NCBI RefSeq assembly: GCF_019175385.1
Contig: NC_083340.1
Location: forward strand, 12,598,336 to 12,662,335
DNA: 64,000 bases
From: Lycium barbarum
Taxonomy: Eukaryota > Streptophyta > Magnoliopsida > Solanales > Solanaceae
Direction of reading: 5' to 3'
The translations under genes and the position numbers were made by a program. Shown piece by piece: positions 1-13,175 of this stretch. The notes under the pieces are model-generated. The model searched no databases. It was not told where the DNA came from and saw only the letters and a program-made list of their open reading frames with translations. Position 1 is the stretch's first letter. Each line of letters begins with the position of its first letter.

Positions 1-318
1 CTCTTTCAGTGCTAGCTTTATAATTAAGTAAATTTTCTTCATTCCATGTTCTATTGAAGATTCAAGTTTTAGATTGCATCTATCTTTGATGTGATAGCTA
101 TTTTAAGATTTTTTCAACTAAGCTAATGTTATCTCATTCTGATAGTTTTCCTTTAAGTTTTTGAATTAAAGACACTGACTTAGGTGTTTCGATTCCGTGG
201 TTCAGGAAAGGAATGGACTGAATAAAGTGATCATGATACTAGACCTACTACTTTATGATGTTTCAAAAATGAATTGGTACTATTTCTTGGTCATCTGATT
301 GGTATCTCGTTTTTGCAG
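1..318. other. Noncoding sequence upstream of the kinase exon
   Basis: AT-rich sequence with no gene that I recognise. It ends in a pyrimidine-rich stretch and a TTTTTGCAG splice acceptor at 310-318, so at least its distal part is probably an intron of the kinase-like gene. Any earlier exon would lie here or outside the window. Confidence 0.5.
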
Positions 319-2674
<2,356 letters not shown>

Positions 2675-2757
2675 ATGGATGATCCTCAAAGCTTGATAGT
2701 GTACATAAATATTTTTACTGCCAGATCACTACTAAAAAAACTGGATTTTCCGACCTC

Positions 2758-3073
2758 AAAAAACCGACATCATGAGGTTGGTAAAATCGTAATATTTATT
2801 TTTCAATTTTTTTAAAAATAAACCGACCTCATGAGGTCGGTAATATTGTATCAAAATTTGAAAAAATAAAGTACCGACCTCACTAGGTCGGAAATTTAAT
2901 TGATGGTAAATATTATAATTTTATTTTTTAATTTAAAAGAATACCGACCTCACGAGGTCGGTTTATTAAAAATAATTTAAAAATATTTTTTGATAAACCG
3001 ACCTCGTGAGGTCGGTATGCTTTTAAATTAAAAATAAAATAATTAAATATATCGACCTCATGAGGTCGGTAAT
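2758..3073. repeat. Left subterminal palindrome array of the CACTA element
   Basis: Six copies of the 20-bp palindrome ACCGACCTCATGAGGTCGGT and close variants occur at roughly 54-65-bp spacing, separated by AT-rich spacers. Variants change mostly the central dinucleotide or one arm base (for example CACGAG, CGTGAG, ATCGACC), so most copies remain palindromic or nearly so. Confidence 0.9.
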
Positions 3074-3299
3074 ATTAGCCAAATAAAATTAAAACAACCC
3101 CAATTAAACCCTTCTCTTTCCATTTCTCTCTCTTTCCCTCTCACGTTTTTGAGGTCCCTCTCTCTCTAAACCTAATTCACCGTCGACGTCACCAACAGTG
3201 CAGGGAGTCACCGTCGTCGTCGTCCACACCCAGAACCGCCGCTGCCGTCGCCAGTTATCATCAACATTTGAGGTATGCTTTCTTTCTTTTCTTGGCTAA

Positions 3300-3800
3300 G
3301 AAATTTGTTACGGGTTGAGTTGTTAGAGCTTCAGTTACTGAGTTGTTAGAGCTTCAGTTACTAAACTTGACATTGTATGCTTCAATTTGCTGAATAAAAG
3401 AAGAGTAAACACAATTACACATAGAGGGTCTTCCATAAATTCTCAGAAAAATTACTTTGGCCATTTGGGGATACAAAATAATGAAATGACTTTGGCTATA
3501 TGGGGAATCAGATCTAGAAAATGGTGAAGATGCTAAATGCAATTACCAATAAAGGGTCTTGAACATATTCTCCAAATATTACTTTGGCCATTTTGGGGAT
3601 ACAAAATAATGAAATAACACTCAATTGGAGTGGAAAATCAAGAAATATGAGAATAAAGATGGGTTTTTTTTTTTACATGCTTCAATTACTGAAGTTGACA
3701 TTATGTACTTCAATTTGTTGAAAGAAATATATAAGAGCTAAACGCAATTACACATAAATGGTATTAAATAAATTCTTGAAAACCCACTTTGAAAATGGAA
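3300..3800 (+). repeat. Imperfect direct repeats inside the CACTA element
   Basis: A segment containing ATTACTTTGGCCATTTGGGG and ATACAAAATAATGAAAT at about 3400-3490 recurs at about 3540-3620, and a more diverged copy follows near 3730-3800. A shorter doublet, GAGTTGTTAGAGCTTCAGTT, is seen at about 3317-3360. No coding capacity is evident. Confidence 0.6.
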
Positions 3801-4732
3801 TCAGTGTTCAATTTTGAGTGGAAGTAGCTGGCAATAAATTTTGAGTGGAAGTATCTGGCAATAATTTTTTTTGCTAAATATAGCTTGTACCTCATAAGAT
3901 TTATTATCAAAATACAAATCAGAGCTAGTGACTAAACACCTAATTTTTGTGAAGTAGTTCAGAATTCGAGAGTCAAAATACTTATTTTTTTAAGGTCGAA
4001 GTTTGATCATTTCTGATTAAGGTAGGTTTGCTCTTTACTTTTGTGTTCTTTAGCTTTTAGTCATTTCTCGCTACATGTTTTCTTATGTTTTGATTTCGAT
4101 ATCCGGGTAAGAGATCAAGCAAATGGTTTGGCATGTTTCCTTGAGGTTCTTTTTTTTTTTTGTGTGTGTATGATTAATTTTTGGGGCAAATTTTCATGTG
4201 TTTGGTTATAAATTTTCTGAATTTGTGATGGTTTCTTGATTCTAAGGCACATTTAGCCAATAGAGTACTTCAATCTCTTGCTCTCTAAGGTCCATATACC
4301 CTTGTTTTTGAATACTATAAGTATTTTTTGTTTACCAAAGATTTGACCTTGTAAGTTGGTGATGTACTCAATTTTGCACCTTGTCTTGTTCTGTTTCAGG
4401 GTCAGGATTGATAAAGAAGAAAGGTTTTAAAGGATCCTTTGGGGAAGCAGCAATTTCGGCAAAGGTATTTATTTCCAGTTGCGTGTAGCCTGTGTCCAAT
4501 ATGAATTTCTGTAGAACAATGCCAAATTTCAAACTGCAAGAAAACAGTCGCAATAATCCATATTGTCTAAATTTCCTTCTTCCATGATGAACTAGTTGTC
4601 CCAAACTGTTTCTTATGTTAAATTATAAGCTTGAATCACATTATTTCCTAGACTAAGATCTGTGATACTAGCTTTTCCTGATATTGTATTAATTGTGAAC
4701 CAATGCTGCACCATCTTATCCCCTAAGAGTTC
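3800..4732. other. CACTA interior without recognised genes
   Basis: AT-rich noncoding sequence. GTTTCAGGGTCAGGATTGAT near 4395 resembles a splice acceptor followed by a short exon, which would fit a spliced transcript of the element. I do not recognise a product. Confidence 0.4.
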
Positions 4733-4845
4733 CATTTAGATCATTAAAGGATTGCATTTTCGTTTGGAATAGGCAATGTTCCAGTGCAAGTTTTGACTAC
4801 CTAGTACCTTATTTCTGTTTGTAGATCTAGATGAAGTGCATTACT
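4733..4845 (+). repeat. 113-bp direct repeat, copy 1
   Basis: The sequence from CATTTAGATCATTAAAGG to GAAGTGCATTACT recurs at 5559-5671 with a single difference that I can see (TTATTTCTG against TTACTTCTG). The flanks differ, so this looks like a segmental duplication inside the CACTA element. Confidence 0.92.
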
Positions 4846-5558
4846 GATCAGTGGGAGCTTTTTAGTAGGTGGTTCATCAAATGGGCTTAAATTATTAAAT
4901 TAATTTGTTAAGAAGGTTACCTAGCATGCAAATGTGGTGTTATTCCTCAAAAGTATTTGATTGAATGGTCAAGGCAATATGTGTTAGCATATGCTTTCTG
5001 TATTATTACAAGGACTTGGTATTTGCTATGAGCCTGTGATGTAGTAAGAGATAATGATCCCCATTCCAAATAAATCACTGTATTTTCTCTTTCTTATGAT
5101 TTACTCTTATGGAAAGTTAGTATCTTAACATATTGGTTTTCTGTAGTTAGTGATGTTGCAAATAACTAAAATATATGTGGAAAGGTTAGTCTATGTTGCT
5201 ATTTCCCATATCATTTTTTTGATAAGGTAATTTAATTAAAAAAACAGTACCAAGTTGGTACTGCAGCTGACTCTCCAGTATCATTGACCAAGATGATCTT
5301 TGCATTTAGTTTATAACTGCACAATTATAACTGGAGCAACAATTGCCAGTGGATATTCCTATGTAAGATCAATCTCCCAAGTATGCAAAGGACTATGTTT
5401 TCAGTATCAATACAAGTAAAAACTATACTAAAGTTGAACTATCAGCAAAGACCATAGAGTATATAGCCCACAGTTACGGCCTAATGAAATCCGGAATAAC
5501 AATGTAAAAGTAGCCTTTATGCAGCTATTCATATGCCTTTGCTGGTGCACAAAACATT
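4846..5558. other. CACTA interior between the direct repeats
   Basis: AT-rich, with frequent stops in all frames. No gene, RNA or element boundary is recognised. Confidence 0.5.
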
Positions 5559-5671
5559 CATTTAGATCATTAAAGGATTGCATTTTCGTTTGGAATAGGC
5601 AATGTTCCAGTGCAAGTTTTGACTACCTAGTACCTTACTTCTGTTTGTAGATCTAGATGAAGTGCATTACT
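5559..5671 (+). repeat. 113-bp direct repeat, copy 2
   Basis: Near-identical partner of 4733-4845. Its right end abuts the start of the minus-strand open stretch described at 5672-6600. Confidence 0.92.
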
Positions 5672-6600
5672 AAGTTTCTTGTTGTTGCTGTGTAGTTGCC
5701 TTAGGATTTAGCACAACTGCTGCTGCTACATCTTCTGAGGCCTTCACTTTAGAGTTAGCACTAAACTGCACTTGTTGCTTCTGTGTAGCTGCATCATTCA
5801 AGCCATGGTGATGCTTATGTGTACTCGACTTTGCACTACTCTTTGCCTCCTGTATTTGCACTATTGTTTTGCTGCCACTGATATGGATCTTTGGTGTTGC
5901 CTAGCACTTTCCCACTTTGTAAGATTTTAATACCATCTCTTCTGCCTTTGTAGTTATTTTGCCACTGATTATTTCTCTGCTGCTTACTATTACCTTGAAC
6001 TGCCACTTGAGCATTATTATCAGCAACTACAACCTTTTTGAATTTGTCAACATTACTAGTTCCTTGTTGTCCTCCAAATCTTCTTCAAATTGATCACAGA
6101 GTTGACACCCATTGTTTATGAACAAGTGATTGCCTCTTTTCTCCAGGGGTGAACACAACAGCAAAAAAAAAAAAAAGTTTCTCAACAGATTTAGCCACAT
6201 TTGCTATTTTTTGGCTAGTTATGGCAGCAGGTGTTTCCATCAACTGCTTTTGCATTATGCCACTTGCATTTGCCTCAACACGAACTTTTTGAACTACAAC
6301 TGCTTGCTTCATTGAACCAGATTCTTGACCAGTTATTGTAACTGCAGCAGATGATGCACCTGATGCAACTAAAGGCAGTTGCTTTCCCTCAGTCACATTT
6401 AATTGTTTTGCAATCTCCATCACTGGTACTGTTGATGCAACCAGCTGTTTGTTTGCAGCAACATCACCAACCTCAACAACGTTTTCATGCTCACCCTCTC
6501 CATCCTCTAAAGCTACAACAACCAGTTCTTTCCCATCATTAGCATCAATTGATTTTTCTTTTGTCAGTGCTAGTTGTTGCTGATTTGCACTCTCTGCTAC
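5672..6600 (-). pseudogene. Decayed Ala/Val/Gln-rich coding remnant, unrecognised
   Basis: On the minus strand a low-complexity coding-like stretch runs from about 6600 to 5672. It is rich in Ala, Val, Gln, Lys and Asn (for example VASGASSAAVTITGQESGSM and FKKVVVADNNAQVAVQGNSK) and is interrupted by stops near 6094, 6070 and 5870. Its composition resembles the linker of plant LINE first ORFs or a retroelement gag tail, and the segment GNTKDPYQWQ fits that class. I see no zinc finger, endonuclease or reverse transcriptase next to it. It is best read as a captured or inserted gene fragment carried by the CACTA element; identity is uncertain. Confidence 0.35.
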
Positions 6601-6832
6601 AACTGGTATTTTTCTTACCCTTGTTATTTTTCCATTTGTCTAAATCCTTTACATTGCCAATCACCTTTCCATTTCTATAACTTTCTTGTTTAAACTTTGA
6701 CTGCCTTACATTATGGTTTCCTTTACCCGCTTCCTACATATTAGTTAAATAGGCGAATTATTTAAATAAATTTTGAAGCTATCCCTTTTCTATTTATTTA
6801 TATTTGCGATACTTACATATATTATTGTATAG

Positions 6833-6973
6833 ATGGCAGGTGAAAAGAGGGGTAAGAAAACAAAGAAGGCTAAGGAGACGGGGGTTCCCCGGAGACCACC
6901 AGAAAACCTTGCGATTAGAGATAGAAGCCCGTCGCCACGTCTCCCACCACGCGGCGCATCGTTGTTTAATTAA
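6833..6973 (+). CDS. Short Lys/Arg-rich ORF in the CACTA element
   Basis: A 46-codon frame starts at ATG 6833, directly after a TATTGTATAG that could be a splice acceptor, and ends at TAA 6971-6973. The product is strongly basic at the N-terminus (MAGEKRGKKTKKAKE) and Pro/Arg-rich later (SPSPRLPPRG). It could be the terminal coding exon of a spliced element transcript whose middle was lost. No family is recognised and it may be chance. Confidence 0.25.
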   Translation: MAGEKRGKKTKKAKETGVPRRPPENLAIRDRSPSPRLPPRGASLFN

Positions 6974-7284
6974 TGTTGTTTGAAGCTATCCATTTTCTAT
7001 TTATTTAATGTTGTTTTGATGTTTGCGAAGGTTGAAATAACTTAATTAATGCTCTTGTGAATGTTTGATTGACGTTTTTATTCAACTTTGAAGTAGTTTC
7101 GAATTGAATTTGATGTTTTGGTGGTTGTAATATATGTGTTGTAATAGTAGCTTATTGTTTTATGTATTTATAGTAGTTTGTTGTATTGTTGGCAGCTATT
7201 TGAGATGGTTTTAGTTGAAAGTAAAATTATTTTCATCTTGACAAGGGGACAGGTGGAATAACAGCTAGGTGCTACAATTTTTTT

Positions 7285-7835
7285 TTGCAGAAAACCGACC
7301 TCATGAGGTCGGTTATGGGCCAAATTTACCCAGAAACTACAAATTACCAACCTCATGAGGTCGGTTTTCTGGAAAATTTTCCAGGGAATTGCAAATTACT
7401 GACCTCATGAGGTCGGTTTTTTGCAAAATTATCCAACATATGGCAAATTACCGACCTCATGAGGTCGGTTTTCTGCAAAATTTCCCCACAAATTGCAAAT
7501 TACCGACCTCATGAGGTCGGTTTTCGGCAAATATTTTACAGAAATTGAGAAATACTGATCTCAGGACGACAGAAATCTAAAACAATATATATATATTAGA
7601 TATATATTCATATAACTTACCGAGCTCAGGAGGTCGGTAAACTAATATCATTATATTATTAATATAATTTACCGACCTCACGAGGTCGGTACTTTATATA
7701 ATTAATAGCCGATTAAAAAAATATTATCGACCTCATGAGGTCGATAATATTTCCGACCCACTCTTTTCCGACCTAATTCTGAGGTCGGTTTTTGCCCAAA
7801 ACCGACCTCATGAGGTCGGAAATTGCCCTTTTTTT
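7285..7835. repeat. Right subterminal palindrome array of the CACTA element
   Basis: About nine copies of the palindrome (A)CCGACCTCATGAGGTCGG(T) lie between 7292 and 7822, spaced about 50 bp in the first half (7292, 7346, 7399, 7450, 7501). Further variants lie around 7616, 7670, 7725 and 7800. The spacers in the first half share a GCAAATTACC / AAATTTNCC pattern, so the true unit there is about 52 bp. Confidence 0.9.
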
Positions 7836-7865
7836 AGGTCGGAAAATCGAGTTTTTTTAGTAGTG

Positions 7866-8377
7866 GGTTAACTTACAGATACTATCCGTGTGCTTTAACT
7901 TTTTGCAATAGGTCATGTCCCTTATATTCCAGGTTATGAATCCACTTATCATCGACGGTTACCTATAGTTATCTTTTTAGGGATCTGACCATGTAAAAAT
8001 TTATACCGTCAGTTTATATGCTAAACTCTGTATCGTGTGATATCTACCGTTTCTTGTTAATGTGTGATAAGAATCACTTCTAATCAGCAGACTCTGACTC
8101 CCCGACCTAATTAATTTTGCCTTATTATTAGCAATTTGCATTTGTACTTTTTGCCATGTTTTGCTGGGTTACTAGATCAGGCAAAACAAGGATATGCTTA
8201 CAAATAAAGGTATAATAGTTCCACTTTACTATAGAATAACTAGAGAAGAACAGATAAAGGAAGGTAAATATGAAAGTTACCAACAAATGCTTAATTAATA
8301 AATAAATAAATAAAGAGAAACTAAACGTATGCAGGAAATATTTCATTTAATAAGGAGCTACATGAAAAAAGAACCCT
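7866..8377. other. Intergenic sequence between the CACTA element and the split host gene
   Basis: AT-rich sequence lying 3' of the small minus-strand host gene, so it probably includes its 3' UTR. No further gene or element end is recognised. Confidence 0.5.
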
Positions 8378-8489
8378 TCATGTTATGTTCTTCAATTTTT
8401 CAATTTCTTCCTCGACAACAAAGTTGATAGCTACAAAGAGGACAAGTGCAACTACGAGGAAAGCAAACAAGGCAATGACAAACTTTATC
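8378..8489 (-). pseudogene. 3' half of a split 63-aa membrane-protein gene
   Basis: Reading the minus strand from 8489, right against the Copia LTR, gives IKFVIALFAFLVVALVL continuing to VAINFVVEEEIEKLKNIT and a TGA stop at 8378-8380. The 5' half is at 54863-54942. Joining the two flanks with the whole nest removed gives exactly 192 bp: 64 codons with one stop, and the broken codon reads GTG (Val). The product has a hydrophilic N-terminus of about 24 residues, one strong transmembrane helix of about 25 residues and a short acidic-basic C-tail. It would be a small single-pass membrane protein, and I do not recognise the family. A continuous frame across a 46-kb insert is strong evidence that the two pieces were one gene. 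Confidence 0.7.
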
Positions 8490-8664
8490 TGATAACCGTT
8501 GTATTTTGTCATTATTATGTACAGTTAGAATATTAGTCATTATAATGTACAGCTAGAATATTTCCTAGAATATTATGTACAGCTAGAATATCTCTTAGAA
8601 TTAGGTAAGTCTTTTGTATATATTGATGACATTCAATCATAATCATCAAGGAATTGATTTCCTA
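8490..8664 (+). repeat. Left LTR of the Copia element
   Basis: A 175-bp LTR starting TGATAACCGTTG and ending TTTCCTA. It matches 54699-54862 but carries an extra partial repeat of the CAGCTAGAATAT motif. It shows several substitutions from the right LTR, consistent with an old insertion. The end is not the usual CA and may be mutated. Confidence 0.9.
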
Positions 8665-8666
8665 TA

Positions 8667-8676
8667 TGGTATCAGA
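8667..8676 (+). other. Primer-binding site of the Copia element
   Basis: TGGTATCAGA two bases after the LTR matches the start of the usual Copia primer-binding site, complementary to the 3' end of initiator methionine tRNA. Confidence 0.85.
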
Positions 8677-8805
8677 CTAGGTTTTTCTTCTCCACAAAAC
8701 CCTAACCTAGCCGCCACCCTTACCCTAGCCGGCCGCACCTCCCCTCTCCCCTTCGTTCTACTTCTTCCTCAAATTATTCCTCCTCCCTTCGTCTTCCAAG
8801 CCACC

Positions 8806-8902
8806 ATGACTGACACAGGAGCAAAGTTTCACTCTGCCCTCTCCATAACCAATGTTAAATCTCTCGTTCCTTTCACATTGGACATTGAAAATGGTCCATA
8901 TC
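8806..8902 (+). pseudogene. Copia gag, N-terminal part
   Basis: The ATG at 8806 in good context (CACCATGA) opens a frame beginning MTDTGAKFHSALSITNVK. It runs to GPY at 8902, where the solo LTR 8903-12429 breaks it inside a His codon. Across the insertion the frame continues as HSWVELLKVQ. Gag forms the virus-like particle of the retrotransposon in the cytoplasm. Confidence 0.88.
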
Positions 8903-9495
8903 TGTTATAGCCGTATTTTGCACGTTTGGATATTTCAAAGTCGTCGTGGAAAGTTAAGGGCGAGACCATTTTTAAAAAAATTATTTTAATGTACAAGTTG
9001 TTATGAATATTATTTATGACTATTATTAGTATGGAAATGTTGGAAAGGCCATGGGTAGAAAGAGAAATTCGCAAAATGGCTTATGGTAATATTGTGGAAG
9101 GCTAGGGGTAAAATGGGAATTTCACAAAGAGTCTTGAAAGTTCATGAAAAATTCCAAGTTGGCCGTGTGGCATAAGTGGTATATGTCCACATTTTATTAT
9201 TTAATGGGGGCTAATTATAAATTACAAAGATGCATGGGCCAAAGCTTGCACAAGAAGACATTTAGTCTTCTTTGTTATTTTCAAAAAACAAAAATTCTAG
9301 AAAAATGGAGGAAGGGGATCATGTGTCTATATTCTTATTTTAAGGGACTTAAAAATAAATAGAAGAAGTGGTGGAAAGAATATATAATAAGAAGACCATT
9401 AGTCTTCTTTGACCAATTTGGAAAAATTCAAGAAAAAGAAAGAAATTTCTAGAAAAATATGGAGAGAAAGGCATGTGCCCCTCACATGTTCATAA

Positions 9496-9499
<4 letters not shown>

Positions 9500-9577
<78 letters not shown>
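9500..9577. repeat. AT dinucleotide microsatellite
   Basis: About 39 uninterrupted AT units inside the solo LTR. Translations of this region are low-complexity Tyr-Ile runs and are not genes. Confidence 0.97.
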
Positions 9578-9581
<4 letters not shown>

Positions 9582-11593
9582 GAGAGAGATGGCCAAGCAA
9601 GACAAAATATTCATCTTCCAATTCAAGAAAAACTTGAAGAGAAAATATAGTAGTATTCGGCCAAGGTTGGCTAAAATGGAGTCCATGGAATTGATCAAGC
9701 AAAAATATTTTCTCCTAGTACTCTAAGTAATTGGAAGGTCCTCTACAACATGGAAGAGTTGTTGGAGCAAGAAAATCCTTCACTTGGACAAATCCATAAC
9801 CTTGACTAAGAGGAAACATGAAAGGAAAAGGTAAGAATTTAACCTTGTTTTATATGTTATGGGTGATTATGAGTGTTGTAGAATGAAGGAATCCATGAAA
9901 TTCATGAAATATGCATATGTATGGTGTTTGGCCGAAAATGTGTTGCATGGTATAGAAATGATGAATTAATTTTATGTAGTATGTTGGTTGTTGTTATAAT
10001 GTGTAGAAATGGATGAAAATTCATAAGGATATGTGTGTAGTTGTTGTGGCCGAAAATAGGGGTGATGTTGTGAGATATGATGAATCGAATTTATGTAGCA
10101 TTTTGATTGTTGTTGTGTGGTGGGTTTTATGATAAATGAAGGCTTAATGGTTTGAAATGAATATGAAATTGTTGGTGTGTTATGGAAGGAGTTAGTGCGA
10201 CTTTGTTATGGCTTCTTATATTTGTAAGAATGATATTGTTAATGTGTAGGCTATAAATATAATTCATGAACTTGAAAGTGAGCCATTGTTTGGAAGATTG
10301 TAAGTTGGGTGGTGGTAATTGAATGTGAAAGAAGGGTTAAGTAGTTATTGTTCTTGTTGGAATTGGAAAGTGTTGGATGAAGTAGCATGTTGATTGAATT
10401 GTTTTGAAAGTCATGTGAATTAAATTGAATTGAATGTTGGAGTGTTGCTAGAATAATTGCTAGTGTTGTTGTTGGTTTGGCCGGGTTGAATTCCCGGATT
10501 GTTGTTGATTGAAATTGGCCAAGATAGATTCTTGGGGACGATGTATTTATAGGGGAAATGCTGCCGAAATTTCGGCAGACAAATATTACTTTAAAATCCC
10601 ACTTCTAAATGCTCTAATTAAGGTTTGGTAAATGTGACCAATTTGTAGATTTTGGTGAATTTGGAGCTTGAGTTTGGAGAAGAAAAATGAGCGGAAAAGG
10701 TATGTAAGGCTTCACCCTTCCTTCTTTGGCATGTCTTAGACATAATAGGTCGAATACGAGCCTCGGGGACAACTCTATTCTCCGGAATCCGCGCCTAAAG
10801 TTTCCCTTTTTTCATTCAGTAGAATTGAATTAAAAAGTGTGCAAAATGTTGGAAGAATTTCCTAAACCTCTAGAACTCGCATAAATAGGACCCGACTACC
10901 CTAAAACCCTCACAAGTAACGCCATGACATGTAATATATGTAAATTTGGTGCGCCGCCTCATTTGATCCGAGGTGGGCCCACTGTTTCCCCGATTTACCT
11001 TATTGCTCTGCTTGACTTACTTTGAAGCTGAATCCAAAAGAAACCTTCGATCCTTATTCCATTACCAAATGACAAGTACTGTACCTATCCCAACGAGAAT
11101 ACTTCCATGATGATAATGATAATGATGATGTCAGAAAAGAGAATATGCCTATGATAAGTACGACAAGAATGATTCCACGACTAAGAGTCTTGAGCTAAGA
11201 ATCCAATGTGAATATGAAAGTGTTATACTAGTTCTTGAACCTTAATTCTACTCCGTAGCTATGACACTAGTTTCTAAAAGACTTCAAAGCATATGAATTG
11301 ACGGTTATAATGCCTATGATCTTATTCTATGTCTCCTCTTAAAGTTATCTTTCGTTGATAGTCTCGCCTTATAATTATCGTTCCTTCAAGGTGAGACAAG
11401 TGACCCGAGTATTCCATAATGTAATCGGAGGATTTCGACCTTACGTCACTCCGATGGACACATGATTTTCTTTGGGCTCTCATGCATGCCAATTGTATAA
11501 CATATGTGTATGAATGTGAATATGTATATGTATATGTATATGGGGAAAAGGGGAAGGGCCACTGTTATATCACCACCTGATTCAGCTGGATTT

Positions 11594-11626
11594 CATCCCG
11601 GACGCGGGATGCCCGGACGCGGGATT
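11594..11626 (+). repeat. GC-rich doublet GGACGCGGGATGCCC
   Basis: Two adjacent copies of a CCCGGACGCGGGAT motif sit in otherwise AT-rich LTR sequence. The inverted equivalent is at about 50940-50972 in the minus-strand solo LTR, so it is an ancestral feature of this LTR family. Confidence 0.85.
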
Positions 11627-11656
11627 ATGGGAGAGCCGGGTACGGCGTCTGTATTT

Positions 11657-11658
<2 letters not shown>

Positions 11659-11717
<59 letters not shown>
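11659..11717. repeat. AT dinucleotide microsatellite
   Basis: About 29 AT units inside the solo LTR, absent at the corresponding place of the related minus-strand LTR. Confidence 0.97.
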
Positions 11718-11720
<3 letters not shown>

Positions 11721-12434
11721 GACACTGTTGGGGAGGGGGGCGGGAGAGCCGATGTACTCGGCGTCTGTGAATGTAAATGAAGGACACCGTTTTCTGAAAT
11801 GTTCTGTTTTTCTGTATATATGTAAATAAGAAACACCGTTTTCCTAAAAAAAAGAAACTAAGCATGCATGACATCTGCAGAAAGGCATTCCTATGTACAG
11901 GTTACATCTGTTCCAAGATAAGCTCCATATGTCTATTCCGTTATTATTCATACTGTATATTCCTTTATTATGTCACTATTCATGCCTTACATACTCAGTA
12001 CATTACTCGTACTGACCCCTCTTCTTCGGGGGCTGCGTTCATGCCGTGCAGGTACACCAGCTGAGCCACAGTTATCATAGAAGATGTTCCAGCGGAGTTG
12101 GCGGGCTCCACTTGTTCTGGAGTGCTGCCGAGTCAGAGTATATGAGCTATGGTGTTTGTTCAATGTTAGAGACTTTGCAGACAGAGTCATGAGTATAGAG
12201 TGTCAGCTTGGTAGACGGCTTCAACCGTCACAATGTTATTACGTTTCATGTCGCGGGTCCCATATGATGACAGACATTACTTATGAAAAAAAAATATTGG
12301 AGGGCTTACCATGTATTTATTTCTTAATTGATACAAGAGTTTATCTATGTAATAAGAGTCAGCGGGTTCGCTCGGCTCCAGATATGGGGTCGGGTGCCCA
12401 TCACACTCTAGTAAAGTCGGGGTGTGACAATATC

Positions 12435-13175
12435 ATTCATGGGTGGAGTTACTTAAGGTGCAAGCCCGAGTGCATAACCTCATGCATCACATTCTCCCCC
12501 CTACAGAGGCCACGGCTAAGGCCAAAATTGATGCCTTACGGGCAGCTGATCCTGAACTCTATGATCGTCTTGATGCGGTAGTCTTACAGTGGATATATGG
12601 TACGATCTCACCTGAATTACTTCAAGCCATATTGGTGAAGGATGACACCGCGGCGAAAGCCTGGCAGAGGTTGGAGGCCATCTTTCAAGACAACAAGGGT
12701 TCTAGGGCAACCCATATCGAGGAAGCACCTGCTGCTGTCTCTCTCGAAAAATTTTCAAGTGTGGATGCGTATTTCAACCATGTGAAAACCTTGGCGGACA
12801 GGCTGGCTGATGTGGATGCTCCGGTGGCAAATAGTCGCCTTGTCTTGCAACTCATTGGTGGTCTTCCAGAGGCCTACTCTGGCACATTTGATTTTGTCCA
12901 AAATCAAGACCCGTTACCACCTTTTGAAAGCGTTCGATCCCGAATAAAACTGGTAGAACGTACGCTCAAAAATCGTCTCTCCAAGGAAGCCGACGGGAAT
13001 GCGGATTTTATTGCCTCTACTGGCGGTGCCCAACCAGATAGCATGGAACATGTTAACTCCAACTCTCAGAATAATTTTTCTTCAAGTTCCAATCATGGCA
13101 GGAATAATAACAACAAGAACAAGAAGAAAAATAATGGAAAGAACAATGGGCAAAACCGCCGCGGTGGGGGGTGTC
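12435..13175 (+). pseudogene. Copia gag, C-terminal part
   Basis: This continues the gag frame from 8902: HSWVELLKVQARVHNL, then the UBN2-type gag core through WQRLEAIFQDNKGSRATHIE, LADRLADVDAPVANSRLVLQ and LIGGLPEAYSGTFDF. A Ser/Asn/Lys-rich stretch with runs of Asn follows and replaces a canonical CCHC knuckle. The frame breaks in the G-run around 13163-13172, after which the protease region is read in the next frame. Confidence 0.88.

Larger units (their letters stand above)
2727..7865. mobile_element. Non-autonomous CACTA (En/Spm-type) DNA transposon
   Basis: The left end is CACTACTAAAAAAACTGGAT (from 2727) and the right end is its approximate inverse, finishing TTTTTTTAGTAGTG at 7865. 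This is the classic CACTA terminal inverted repeat. Both subterminal regions carry arrays of a 20-bp palindrome, ACCGACCTCATGAGGTCGGT, as expected for transposase-binding subterminal repeats of this superfamily. The flanking trinucleotides are GAT and GGT, so the 3-bp target duplication is imperfect. The 4.2-kb interior holds no recognisable transposase. It contains a CT-rich leader-like block with a possible splice donor (ATTTGAG then GTATGC near 3270), imperfect repeats, an Ala/Val/Gln-rich open stretch and a short Lys-rich ORF. The element sits 52 bp beyond the kinase-like stop codon. Confidence 0.88.
8903..12429 (+). mobile_element. Solo LTR of a Tekay/Del-like Ty3/Gypsy element
   Basis: A 3,527-bp insert that begins TGTTATAGCC, ends GGTGTGACA and is flanked by the exact duplication ATATC (8898-8902 and 12430-12434). 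It has no gag, pol, primer site or second LTR, so it is a solo LTR left by LTR-LTR recombination. Blocks such as TTCGGGGGCTGCGTTCATGC (12026-12045) and TTTGGCATGTCTTAGA (10726 onward) are shared with 15320-53376 and, inverted, with 49851-53362. Very long LTRs of this kind are typical of Tekay/Del chromoviruses; the lineage is inferred. It interrupts Copia gag. Confidence 0.9.

Noticed and set aside
9459..9702. Tyr-Ile-rich frames over the AT runs (also 11504-11874)
   Set aside because: Translations of AT microsatellites in both strands; not genes.
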